Positions 16,167 to 24,113 of a stretch of 34,730 nt of DNA are shown piece by piece (position 1 is the stretch's first letter; every line of letters begins with the position of its first letter). The position numbers and the translations under genes were made by a program. The stretch comes from Candidatus Gastranaerophilales bacterium (GTDB lineage Bacteria; Cyanobacteriota; Vampirovibrionia; Gastranaerophilales; Gastranaerophilaceae). The stretch lies in contig CALUWM010000017.1 in the NCBI GenBank assembly GCA_944324485.1, positions 1-34,730 of the forward strand, given 5' to 3'. The notes beneath the pieces are model-generated. The model was not told the DNA's origin and searched no databases. It was given only the letters and a program-made list of their open reading frames with translations.

Positions 16167-16753
16167 ATATTTTTAACATAATCAAAAATGAAAAAATCTA
16201 TGGAATTATAAGAGAAGATAATCCGGAACTATCTTACGAAATCGCAAAAGCATACATAGAAGGTGGAATTAAAGTCATAGAGCTTAATTCGCCGCTTGAA
16301 GTAACTCAAAAAATATCATCAAGCGAAGTTATAATATCACAAGGCGGCATAATAACAACAGCTCAAGCTCATAAGGCACTTGATGCGGGAGCAAATATTA
16401 TCTCAAGTCCGATTTTTCAAACAAATCTCGTAAGGTTTGCATCTTGTTATAAAGTTTTCTTAATACCGTCCGTAACAACATCAAATGAAGCATATGGTGC
16501 TTGGAGAGCAAGAATGCCATTAATCAAAATATATCCAGTATCTGAAATGGGTGGTGTTGGATATATACAAGATATGGTTAAACCTATGCCGTTTTTAAAC
16601 TTGCTTCCTTGCGGTTTTGTTAAAATTGATGAAATAACGGACTACTTAAAAGCAGGTGCTATCGCAGTAGGGATAGGACGAGAATTATATAAAAGCAAAA
16701 ATTATAATGAAATCGTAAAAACAGCAAAAGAAATCAAAAAAATGATTAAATAG
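16163..16753 (+). CDS. KDPG/KHG aldolase-like protein with altered active-site positions
   Basis: Resembles the aldolases that split 2-keto-3-deoxy-6-phosphogluconate to pyruvate and glyceraldehyde 3-phosphate in the Entner-Doudoroff pathway. 196 residues, slightly shorter than E. coli Eda. YGIIRED near the N-terminus, VIELN with the catalytic glutamate E40, and LIKIYPVSEMGG with the Schiff-base lysine K122 are kept, and the end AVGIGRELY fits. The Eda segment GAGTVL is here SQGGII, losing the conserved threonine, and PTGG is PCGF, losing the second threonine. Substrate or stereochemistry may therefore differ. It begins inside the small upstream gene (4-base overlap) and ends at a strong terminator. 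Confidence 0.8.
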   Translation: MNIFNIIKNEKIYGIIREDNPELSYEIAKAYIEGGIKVIELNSPLEVTQKISSSEVIISQGGIITTAQAHKALDAGANIISSPIFQTNLVRFASCYKVFLIPSVTTSNEAYGAWRARMPLIKIYPVSEMGGVGYIQDMVKPMPFLNLLPCGFVKIDEITDYLKAGAIAVGIGRELYKSKNYNEIVKTAKEIKKMIK

Positions 16754-16768
16754 TTTTATTTTAGGTCA

Positions 16769-16799
16769 AAAGCGGATATTTTATCCGCTTTATTTTTTT
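16769..16799 (+). terminator. Rho-independent terminator, bidirectional
   Basis: AAAGCGGATA (16769-16778), loop TTT and TATCCGCTTT (16782-16791) are followed by A and seven T. The A-rich left flank lets it also serve thrS, which converges from the minus strand and ends at 16804. Confidence 0.92.
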
Positions 16800-16803
16800 A
16801 AAT

Positions 16804-18585
16804 CTAACCTAAAATTTCTTCTTTTCCTTTTGAATTAATTTCTTTAAGCAATTTATCAATAAAATCATCAATAGTCATTTCGCCAATTTGCCCTACTCCA
16901 CGTTTTCTAATTGCAACTTTTTTGGATTCTATTTCTTTATCTCCTGCAACTAGGACGTATGGGACTTTTCTATTTTGCAAATAATCTCTTATCTTATAAT
17001 TCATAGACTCTGATTTTTCTTCGAAGACTACACGAATTCCATTTTCTCTGAGTTTTTTATAAATCTCTTCCATGTAATCATTATGCCTATCTGCAATAGG
17101 AACAAGAGCGACTTGATAAGGCGCAAGCCACGCTGGAAAAGCTCCGGCATAATGTTCAATCAAAATTCCATGGAATCTTTCCATTGAACCAAATATAACC
17201 CTATGTAGCATAACAGGGGTTTTTAAAGCACCATCTTTATCCTGATACTTAATTTCAAACCTTTCCGGCAAATTAAAATCCAGCTGTATTGTCGCACATT
17301 GCCAAGTTCTTCCTATTGCATCTTTAACTTTAAAATCAATTTTTGGACCATAAAACGCACCGTCACCTTCGTTAATTTCATATTTCATGCCACGCTTGTC
17401 CATAGCTTCCTTTAAGCCTGCTTCGGCTAAATCCCAGTTTTTTAAATCACCAACATAGCTTTCAGGACGAGTTGACAGTTCAACTTCAAAATCCATATTA
17501 AAAATCTTCATGGTATCTGAAACAAAATCTATAATTTCATTAATCTCATCCACCAACTGTTCAGGAGTACAAAAAATATGAGCATCATCTTGAGTAAAAC
17601 CTTGAACACGAGTCAAACCCGATAAAGCTCCTGATTTTTCACGCCTATATACAGTTCCCAACTCTGCCATTCGTAAAGGTAAATCACGATAAGAATGTCT
17701 TTGAGACTGATATATTAATATATGAAAAGGGCAATTCATGGGTTTAACTATATATTGTTCATCGTTTTCATCTTCTTTTTGAATAAAGAACATATTTTCC
17801 TTATAGTGATCAATATGTCCTGAAAGTTCCCAAAGTTTTGTTTTAGCCAACTGTGGAGTTTGCACAATTACATAACCACGTTTCCTATGCTCTTCTCTCC
17901 AATAATTTTCAATTTGTTCTCTTACTGTATATAAATTAGGATGCCATAAAACAAGCCCACCGCCAATTTCATCACGTACAGAAAACAAATCTAGCTGTGC
18001 TCCTAATTTTCTATGATCACGTCTTTTTGCTTCTTCAAGCTGGTGGATATAATCATCTAATTCTTCTTGAGTTAAAAATGCAGTAGCATAAATTCTTTGA
18101 AGCATTTTATTATTTTCATTACCTCTCCAATATGCACCTGCCACACTCATTAATTTAAAAGCTTTGATTTCTTTGGTTGACTCTATATGAGGACCCGAAC
18201 AAAGATCGTTAAACAAAACATTACCAGCTTTATCTTTTGTTAAATACAAAGTAGGGTTATCATTTTTATGTTCTTCTAATAATTCTGCCTTATATATTTC
18301 ACCTTGTGCTTTAAATTCTTTAATTTGTGCTTCAACATCAGGAATAACATATTTTTCAAAAGTTAAATTTTGAGCGATTAATTTTTTCATTGTCTTTTCT
18401 ATCTCTTTAAGATTTTCATCAGACAATGTTACACCTTCTATATCAAAATCATAATAAAAACCATTTTCAATAGCAGGACCTATCGCTAATTTTGCCTGCG
18501 GATAAAGTTTTTGTACTGCTTGAGCCATAATATGAGAACAAGAATGTCTGAGTGTATGCAGCTTTTCATCAATATGTTTTTCCAT
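16804..18585 (-). CDS. thrS: Threonyl-tRNA synthetase without the N-terminal TGS domain
   Basis: Charges tRNA-Thr. 593 residues against about 640 for the E. coli enzyme: the protein starts directly at the editing domain and has no TGS domain. The editing site is intact (H14 and H18 in HSCSH, and LCSGPH). The class II core shows MNCPFH with the zinc cysteine, motif 2 around YRREKSGALSGLTRVQGF, DDAHIF with the zinc histidine, and GRTWQCATIQLDF. An anticodon-binding domain at the C-terminus follows APYQVALVPI. The ribosome site AAGGAAG supports the start, and no in-frame coding sequence for a TGS domain lies upstream. It is transcribed alone from a promoter at 18619-18646. Confidence 0.97.
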   Translation of the reverse strand: MEKHIDEKLHTLRHSCSHIMAQAVQKLYPQAKLAIGPAIENGFYYDFDIEGVTLSDENLKEIEKTMKKLIAQNLTFEKYVIPDVEAQIKEFKAQGEIYKAELLEEHKNDNPTLYLTKDKAGNVLFNDLCSGPHIESTKEIKAFKLMSVAGAYWRGNENNKMLQRIYATAFLTQEELDDYIHQLEEAKRRDHRKLGAQLDLFSVRDEIGGGLVLWHPNLYTVREQIENYWREEHRKRGYVIVQTPQLAKTKLWELSGHIDHYKENMFFIQKEDENDEQYIVKPMNCPFHILIYQSQRHSYRDLPLRMAELGTVYRREKSGALSGLTRVQGFTQDDAHIFCTPEQLVDEINEIIDFVSDTMKIFNMDFEVELSTRPESYVGDLKNWDLAEAGLKEAMDKRGMKYEINEGDGAFYGPKIDFKVKDAIGRTWQCATIQLDFNLPERFEIKYQDKDGALKTPVMLHRVIFGSMERFHGILIEHYAGAFPAWLAPYQVALVPIADRHNDYMEEIYKKLRENGIRVVFEEKSESMNYKIRDYLQNRKVPYVLVAGDKEIESKKVAIRKRGVGQIGEMTIDDFIDKLLKEINSKGKEEILG

Positions 18586-18618
18586 TAAAACTTCCTTTTT
18601 ATACTATCGATTAATTTT

Positions 18619-18646
18619 ATTCTAGCACGAAACCGCAACATGTAAA
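18619..18646 (-). promoter_or_regulatory. Probable sigma70-type promoter of thrS
   Basis: On the minus strand TTTACA (18641-18646), a 16-base spacer and TAGAAT (18619-18624) lie about 35 bases before the thrS ATG. The -35 element is the left arm of an inverted repeat (18641-18658). Confidence 0.5.
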
Positions 18647-18658
18647 TTTTTATTTACA
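18641..18658. promoter_or_regulatory. Inverted repeat overlapping the thrS -35
   Basis: TGTAAAT (18641-18647), TTTT and ATTTACA (18652-18658) form a perfect 7-bp inverted repeat. It covers the thrS -35 element and lies just upstream of the -35 of the divergent ATPase gene, so it is placed like an operator for either gene. Short AT-rich repeats arise easily by chance in such DNA. Confidence 0.3.
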
Positions 18659-18664
18659 CAACTC

Positions 18665-18693
18665 TTGATTGCACATTATGAAACATATAAAAT
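18665..18693 (+). promoter_or_regulatory. Probable promoter of the AAA-type ATPase gene
   Basis: TTGATT (18665-18670), a 17-base spacer and TAAAAT (18688-18693) are followed by an AAAGGAAAT ribosome site and the ATG at 18717. Element quality is moderate. Confidence 0.45.
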
Positions 18694-18716
18694 AAAGAAA
18701 AACAAAGGAAATAAAC

Positions 18717-19706
18717 ATGAACCTTACAATATCACCCGTTAAGATACACTCATTAAAACAAACATACAAAGCTAAACCACATAGTAATTTATACACAAAT
18801 ACAAATTTAAAAGCTGACACCATTTCTTTTAAATCAATTTCTTTTGAAGAAATAGATAGAATAAATAAAACATTTCACAGTTCAAAAAAAGAAACTCTTG
18901 ATGAAAAAATTGCCGGTATGCAAAAAGCTAAAGCAAGAATAAGAGCTTCTTTTATAAATAAAATTAAAAATCCTAGTACAAATGGAAATATACCAAACGG
19001 CATATTAATATATGGACATGAAGGTTCCGGTAAAACATCTTTTATAAAAGCAACAGCATATGAAAGCGACTGCAACCTAATAGAAATATCACCCTTTGAA
19101 GATTTTACAAATGAAATAGAAAACAGTTTAATTTATGCAAAAAATCTATTTAACAAAACAGGTAAAAGAACAATTGTTTTATTAAAAGGTGCCGATATAA
19201 CACTTGATGATTCGCCTGAAAACAAAGATAATGTATATTTTATAAATAACATTTTAAATAACTGTGCAAAATCTCCTAAAGAATCCATGGAAGGGTTTGC
19301 AACAACAATCTTTTTTGAGACATCCAAACCTCAATACATCTCAAAAAAACTACTGTCTTCAGATAAAATCAACACAATTATTAATATCCCATTTGCATCA
19401 AATGAAGAAATTATTGCAATAATTAAAAGCTACATTAACAGATACAAACAAAATGGCGGAAAAATTAACACAGATAACATTGACTATGAAAAACTCGCTG
19501 AAATACTAATGCCAAACCAAAAAGGAAGTCACATTAACGAATCATATATGTATATAGTGCAAAGAGCCATAGAAAAGTACTCTAAGGATTCCTCAATTCC
19601 TTTTGAAGAATATCTTGAAGACTCAGCAAACAAAAAAAGAAGATATTATACAAAAAGCAAACATATGCAGCAAATGCAAATTAGCAACTTAATTAAAGAA
19701 AGATAA
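18717..19706 (+). CDS. AAA-type ATPase with an ISFKS-type N-terminal leader
   Basis: 329 residues. The first 40 are low-complexity and polar, ending DTISFKS, and look unlike a folded domain. The ATPase core has Walker A GHEGSGKT at 100-107 and a following hydrophobic strand NLIEIS. IVLLKGADITLDD (about 155-167) is the Walker B position, but the usual acidic pair is not clear-cut. TTIFFETSKPQY is a sensor-1-like strand. A C-terminal helical lid region contains MPNQKGSHINESYMYIVQRAI. The partner and substrate are unknown. It has its own promoter and ribosome site, and its stop codon directly abuts that of converging leuB. Confidence 0.75.
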   Translation: MNLTISPVKIHSLKQTYKAKPHSNLYTNTNLKADTISFKSISFEEIDRINKTFHSSKKETLDEKIAGMQKAKARIRASFINKIKNPSTNGNIPNGILIYGHEGSGKTSFIKATAYESDCNLIEISPFEDFTNEIENSLIYAKNLFNKTGKRTIVLLKGADITLDDSPENKDNVYFINNILNNCAKSPKESMEGFATTIFFETSKPQYISKKLLSSDKINTIINIPFASNEEIIAIIKSYINRYKQNGGKINTDNIDYEKLAEILMPNQKGSHINESYMYIVQRAIEKYSKDSSIPFEEYLEDSANKKRRYYTKSKHMQQMQISNLIKER

Positions 19707-20795
19707 TTATCTTAACTTTTCAATTATCAAATCGGTTATCTTTGAAGTAGTGCAAAGTTCTTTACCTTTTTCAAAAATATCCCTTGTTCTGTATCCTTCT
19801 TTTAAAACCTCTTTCACTGCTCTATAAATAGAATCGCATGCAAGCTTATTATCAAAAGAGTAATTTAACATCATAGCAACAGAGAGAATTGTTGCAATAG
19901 GATTTACGGCATTTTTACCCGCTAAATCCGGTGCTGAGCCATGTATAGGTTCATATAAATATGGGGTTTTTCCATCAGACAATGAAGCTGAAGGTAACAT
20001 ACCCAAAGAACCGCATATAGTAGAAGCTTCATCAGACAAAATATCACCAAAAATGTTGCCCGTTAAAATAACATCGAATTGCCTTGGGTTTTGAATTAAT
20101 TGCATGGCAGCATTATCAACATACATATAGGAAAGCTCAACATCGTTATACTCTTTTGATACGTCTGTGGTGATTTCTCTAAATAATCTGGATACATCCA
20201 ACACATTTGCTTTATCAACACAGCAAACTCTTTTTTTTCTTTTTTGAGCTGATTTAAAAGCAACATGAGCAATTCTGCGAATTTCATCTTCATCGTATAT
20301 CATGTTGTTGAATCCGACTTTTATTTCTCTGTTATCTAAAGTTTGCTTTGTTATAATTCCTTTTGGCTCACCAAAATATACATCACCCGTCAATTCTCTT
20401 ATAATCATTATGTCAATATCTCTTGCTATTTCAGATTTTAATGGTGAAGCAAATAAAAGTTCATCAAAAACTTTCACCGGACGCAAATTTGCAAACAAAT
20501 TAAGTTTTTTTCTTATCCCTAATAATGCTTTTTCTGGTCTTAATTCGGGAGCAAGATTATCATACTTCCAATCTCCGACAGCTCCTAATAATACGGCATC
20601 AGACTTTAAACAAGCTTCAACCGTTTTATTAGGCAAAGGAAAACCTGTTTCCTCATATGCACGACCACCAATTGGAACATAATTGTATTTAAAAGATAAA
20701 TTATATATTTGAGAAATCCTATCCAAAACCTTTACCGCACAAGATAAAATTTCACCTGACACTCCGTCACCCATTAAAACAGTAATATTTTTCAT
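19707..20795 (-). CDS. leuB: 3-isopropylmalate dehydrogenase
   Basis: Oxidises and decarboxylates 3-isopropylmalate with NAD in leucine synthesis. 362 residues, normal. The N-terminus MGDGVSGEI departs from the usual GDGIGPE. Core motifs are kept: [64 protein letters not shown] and the metal-binding [14 protein letters not shown], then [13 protein letters not shown]. The gene overlaps leuD by 4 bases (ATGA), so the two are co-translated. leuC and leuA are not in the window. Confidence 0.96.
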   Translation of the reverse strand: MKNITVLMGDGVSGEILSCAVKVLDRISQIYNLSFKYNYVPIGGRAYEETGFPLPNKTVEACLKSDAVLLGAVGDWKYDNLAPELRPEKALLGIRKKLNLFANLRPVKVFDELLFASPLKSEIARDIDIMIIRELTGDVYFGEPKGIITKQTLDNREIKVGFNNMIYDEDEIRRIAHVAFKSAQKRKKRVCCVDKANVLDVSRLFREITTDVSKEYNDVELSYMYVDNAAMQLIQNPRQFDVILTGNIFGDILSDEASTICGSLGMLPSASLSDGKTPYLYEPIHGSAPDLAGKNAVNPIATILSVAMMLNYSFDNKLACDSIYRAVKEVLKEGYRTRDIFEKGKELCTTSKITDLIIEKLR

Positions 20796-21277
20796 TTTTT
20801 CAACCCTAGTTTACTTCTTGTATACTCAACCAAACCTCCGGCTTTTACCAGATTTTGAATTTCTTTAGGATAAGGAGAGAAATTATAATCTATGGATTTT
20901 GTTCTATTATATATTCTTCCATTATCTAAATCCAATTCTATAATATCATCTTTTTGAACTTCAGACTGAATTTCAGAATTTTCTATAATTACCAAACCTA
21001 TATTAATTGCATTTCTATAAAAAATTCTTGCAAAAGACTTGGCAATGACGGCTTTGATACCAGAAGACTTGATAGCTAAAGGAGCATGTTCTCTGCTTGA
21101 CCCGCAACCAAAGTTGTTACCGGCAATTATAATGTCTCCATCTCTAACACAATTTGAAAAACTGGCATCAATATCTTCCATGCAATGTTTTTTTAAATCA
21201 TCCGCATTTGCACTATTTAGATAACGAGCTGGTATTATTACGTCAGTATCTACATCATCGCCATAAATCCAATTCAT
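20792..21277 (-). CDS. leuD: 3-isopropylmalate dehydratase small subunit
   Basis: With LeuC it isomerises 2-isopropylmalate to 3-isopropylmalate. 161 residues, the short type found in many anaerobes. [20 protein letters not shown] is the typical start, and [17 protein letters not shown]-type sequence (here [16 protein letters not shown]) is the substrate-binding swivel signature. [17 protein letters not shown] follows. A ribosome site AAAAGG precedes the ATG. leuC is not next to it, so the large subunit must be encoded elsewhere. Confidence 0.95.
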   Translation of the reverse strand: MNWIYGDDVDTDVIIPARYLNSANADDLKKHCMEDIDASFSNCVRDGDIIIAGNNFGCGSSREHAPLAIKSSGIKAVIAKSFARIFYRNAINIGLVIIENSEIQSEVQKDDIIELDLDNGRIYNRTKSIDYNFSPYPKEIQNLVKAGGLVEYTRSKLGLKK

Positions 21278-21351
21278 ATTTTTAACCTTTTTTCATCCAT
21301 TTAAACTATATACAATCACTATATTATAAATTAATATAATTATGCAAACAG

Positions 21352-21370
21352 GAATTTGAAAAACAAATTC
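21352..21370. promoter_or_regulatory. Inverted repeat between leuD and the winged-helix gene
   Basis: GAATTTG (21352-21358), AAAAA and CAAATTC (21364-21370) form a perfect 7-bp inverted repeat. It lies 47 bases upstream of the small winged-helix gene, a natural place for an operator, possibly for autoregulation. Chance is a real alternative in AT-rich DNA. Confidence 0.25.
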
Positions 21371-21416
21371 ACACAGTAGTAACTTGTATACAAAGCATTA
21401 AAAAAGGAGTACAACA

Positions 21417-21614
21417 ATGCAAGAAACAATTATCGAAACAGCTGGAAAAATCTGGGAATACCTAAATGAAAACGGTGAAGTAACAACTAAGAAAATGAAC
21501 AAAGATCTTGGTTTAAATGAAAACTTTGCTAGCCTTGGTTTAGGTTGGTTAGCTCGTGAAGACAAAGTTAACTTCAACAAAAAAGGTTCATACACAAAAA
21601 TTAGCTTAAGATAA
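21417..21614 (+). CDS. Small winged helix-turn-helix protein (DUF2582-type)
   Basis: 65 residues forming one compact winged-helix domain: ETAGKIWEYLNENGEVTTKKMNKDLGL (helices 1-3), then FASLGLGWLAREDKVNF, where GWLARE and the following strand are characteristic of this small family. It probably binds DNA, but the targets are unknown and there is no ligand or kinase domain. A strong AAAAAAGGAG ribosome site precedes the ATG, and a strong terminator follows, so it is a single-gene unit divergent from leuDB. Confidence 0.82.
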   Translation: MQETIIETAGKIWEYLNENGEVTTKKMNKDLGLNENFASLGLGWLAREDKVNFNKKGSYTKISLR

Positions 21615-21634
21615 TTACAAAATTTAACTTTTAA

Positions 21635-21677
21635 AAAGAAATCCCTGTCAAAATGTTGACAAGGATTTCTTTTTTTT
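21635..21677 (+). terminator. Rho-independent terminator with a two-step stem
   Basis: AAAGAAATCC (21635-21644) pairs with GGATTTCTTT (21663-21672). An inner stem, TGTCAA (21646-21651) with TTGACA (21656-21661), extends it. A run of T to 21677 follows. Confidence 0.9.
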
Positions 21678-21732
21678 AGACAATAGAAAAGTATCAAATA
21701 AACTTAATTATTAATAAGAAAAGGAAATAAAA

Positions 21733-22068
21733 ATGGCTACACCAAAGAAAAGAACAGGAAAAGCAAGTCAAGCAACAAGAAGAGCAAACTGGAAAGGAAG
21801 TGTTCCTGCAACTACAACTTGTCCAAATTGCAAAGCAATAGTTTTAACTCACACAGTTTGCCCTGAATGCGGATACTATAAAGACGGTTTTGCTTCTAAA
21901 AAAACTAAAGAAACAAAAGAAGTAAAAGCAGAACAAACTGTTGAAAAAGTAGAAACACCATCTGAAGAAATTAAAGAAGAACCAAAAAAAACAAGAAAGC
22001 CAAGAGCTAAAAAAGCTGACACAGAAAAGAAATCAGAAGAAAAAACTGAAGAAAAAGAAGCTGAATAA
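21733..22068 (+). CDS. rpmF: Ribosomal protein L32 with a long charged C-terminal extension
   Basis: Large-subunit ribosomal protein. Residues 1-56 are a standard L32: MATPKKRTGKASQATRRANW, then a zinc ribbon with C30, C33, C43 and C46 (CPNC and CPECGYYKDG). Most L32 proteins end there at about 57-60 residues. This one continues for about 55 residues of Lys/Glu/Thr-rich low-complexity sequence (SKKTKETKEVKAEQ to the end), giving 111 in all. The tail is in frame with no internal stop and keeps the codon style of the region. It heads the rpmF-plsX-fabD-fabG cluster, with an AAAAGGAAAT ribosome site. Confidence 0.93.
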   Translation: MATPKKRTGKASQATRRANWKGSVPATTTCPNCKAIVLTHTVCPECGYYKDGFASKKTKETKEVKAEQTVEKVETPSEEIKEEPKKTRKPRAKKADTEKKSEEKTEEKEAE

Positions 22069-22097
22069 AAAGAGTTAATAGTATTAAGGAATTAAAA

Positions 22098-23147
22098 ATG
22101 ACAAGAATTGCGGTTGATGCAATGGGGGGAGATTATGCTCCTGATGAAATAGTTAAAGGGGCAGTTTGGGCTGCACAAGATTACAATGTCCCTATTGAAT
22201 TAGTTGGAAAAATTGACGAAATTCAAAGAATACTTGACGAGATTTCAAAAAAAGGTATTCGCTCAACTCGTGGTGGCTATTTTGTCAAAAAAATAAAAGT
22301 CGATTTATCAAAACTTGATATAAAATTAACCCAAGCAGATGAAGTTATAGAAATGGGAGAAGCTCCAGGAACTGCCATACGCAAAAAGAAAAATGCTTCA
22401 ATAGTTCTGGCAGTAGATGCCGTTGCAAAAGGAAGCTCTGATGCGGTTGTTGCGGCAGGATCAACAGGAGCGGCAATGGCAGCATCATTGTTTGGACTCG
22501 GAAGACTTAGAGGTATAGAACGTCCGGCCATAGCTGCAACGCTTCCAACAATGAAAGAGCCTGTTATACTAATAGATGCAGGTGCAAACAGTTCTTGTAC
22601 GCCTGAAATGTTATTTCAATTTGCAACAATGGGTTCAACGTTTGTAAAAAATGTATATAACAGAAAAAATCCCAGAATAGGTGTTTTAAACATTGGAGAA
22701 GAAGAAGAAAAAGGAAACCAATTAGTTAAAGACACTTACAAGCTATTAAAAGAAAACACCATAGGTTTAAATTTCATAGGAAACGTTGAAGGCAAAGAAC
22801 TATTCCAAGGAGATGTCGATATAATCGTATGCGAAGGTTTTGTTGGAAATGTAGCCTTAAAAACTATTGAAGGTTCAGCTATGATGCTATTCAAGCTAAT
22901 TCAACAAGAATTTACAAGCGACATTCTTTCAATGATTGTTGGTCTTTTAGCTAAACCTTTTATGAGAAGAATATACAAGCGAATAAATTATGAAGAATTT
23001 GGCGGCGCTTTACTTTTAGGCGTAAAAGGTATAACAGTAATTTCTCATGGAAGAAGCTCATCCTATGCAATTAAAAATGCTGTTAGGGTAGCAAAAGAAG
23101 CTGTTGAATCAGATGTAAACAAAAAAATCGCAGAAATAATCAGTTAA
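22098..23147 (+). CDS. plsX: Phosphate acyltransferase PlsX
   Basis: Makes acyl-phosphate from acyl-ACP, the donor for PlsY in phospholipid synthesis. 349 residues, normal. IAVDAMGGDYAPDEIVKGA at the N-terminus is diagnostic. AGSTGAAMAASLFGLGRLRGIERPAIA and later CEGFVGNVALKTIEGSA and FGGALLLGVKG are the other PlsX blocks. It is 29 bases after rpmF and 20 bases before fabD, the classic rpmF-plsX-fab order. Confidence 0.96.
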   Translation: MTRIAVDAMGGDYAPDEIVKGAVWAAQDYNVPIELVGKIDEIQRILDEISKKGIRSTRGGYFVKKIKVDLSKLDIKLTQADEVIEMGEAPGTAIRKKKNASIVLAVDAVAKGSSDAVVAAGSTGAAMAASLFGLGRLRGIERPAIAATLPTMKEPVILIDAGANSSCTPEMLFQFATMGSTFVKNVYNRKNPRIGVLNIGEEEEKGNQLVKDTYKLLKENTIGLNFIGNVEGKELFQGDVDIIVCEGFVGNVALKTIEGSAMMLFKLIQQEFTSDILSMIVGLLAKPFMRRIYKRINYEEFGGALLLGVKGITVISHGRSSSYAIKNAVRVAKEAVESDVNKKIAEIIS

Positions 23148-23167
23148 ACCAATAAAAAGGGGAGAAA

Positions 23168-24112
23168 ATGAAAAAATTTGCTTTTATATTTCCTGGCCAA
23201 GGTTCGCAAGCGACTGGGATGGGTTTGGATTTATATAATAATTTTGAAAATGCAAAAAAAGTATATGATATCGCAGATAGTGTATTAGGGAAAAAAATAT
23301 CTGACATTTGTTTCAATGGACCAGATGAAACCTTAAAACAAACAATAAATGCACAAAGCGCCATTGTTGCAACATCAATAGCAGCACTAGAATCATTTAA
23401 AAATGAATGTGATATTAAACCAACCTTGACACTAGGTCATTCATTAGGTGAATATTGCGCTATGTATACCGCAGGAGTCATGGATTTAGAAACAACAATG
23501 AAAGCTATTCAAAAACGCTCCGAACTTATGGACGAAGCAACAAAAACAACAAAAGGAACAATGGCAGCAATATTAGGAGCAAAAATTGAAGATATAAACA
23601 CTTCATTAGAAAATGCATCTAATTTAGGTCTTGTTCAGATTGCAAACTACAACGATCCAACTCAAATCGTTATAACAGGAGAAATCGAAGCTGTTAATAA
23701 AGCTTGTGAATTAATAAAAGAAAAAGGAGCAAGAAAAATTGTACCACTCGCTGTTTCAGGTGGTTTTCATTCAAAACTTATGAACAGTGCAAAAGATGGT
23801 TTTGTAAATTTTGTAAAAGATTTAAATATAAACAATGCAAATATTCCTGTAATAACAAATGTTGACGCCAAATTAACAACAAACATTGAAGATTTTAGAC
23901 TAAAAATGCCAAATCAAATTAATTCTTCAGTTATGTGGAATCAATCAATAGAAAAAGCAATAGAAGAAGGAATTGAAGCATTTATTGAATTCGGCAACGG
24001 AAAAATTCTTTCAGGACTAAACAGAAAAATATGCCCCGAAATAAAAACATATAATATTTCGGATTCAGCAACTTTAAAAGCAGTAATTGAAGAATTAACA
24101 GTAGGAGTATAA
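23168..24112 (+). CDS. fabD: Malonyl-CoA:ACP transacylase
   Basis: Loads malonyl groups onto acyl carrier protein. 314 residues. FIFPGQGSQATGMG is the N-terminal signature, the nucleophile is the serine of GHSLGEYCAM, and the partner histidine is in GGFHSKLM. The ribosome site AAAGGGGAG is strong. fabH, which usually lies between plsX and fabD, is missing here. fabG follows after one base. Confidence 0.96.
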   Translation: MKKFAFIFPGQGSQATGMGLDLYNNFENAKKVYDIADSVLGKKISDICFNGPDETLKQTINAQSAIVATSIAALESFKNECDIKPTLTLGHSLGEYCAMYTAGVMDLETTMKAIQKRSELMDEATKTTKGTMAAILGAKIEDINTSLENASNLGLVQIANYNDPTQIVITGEIEAVNKACELIKEKGARKIVPLAVSGGFHSKLMNSAKDGFVNFVKDLNINNANIPVITNVDAKLTTNIEDFRLKMPNQINSSVMWNQSIEKAIEEGIEAFIEFGNGKILSGLNRKICPEIKTYNISDSATLKAVIEELTVGV

Positions 24113-24113
24113 A

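Noticed and set aside
18717-19706. The ATPase as a defence or replication-initiation protein
   Set aside because: Only a Walker A and weak Walker B are visible, with no effector domain, partner gene or DNA-binding domain to support either role.
20302-20682. 126-codon plus-strand frame within leuB
   Set aside because: Shadow of the conserved leuB frame; no independent signals.
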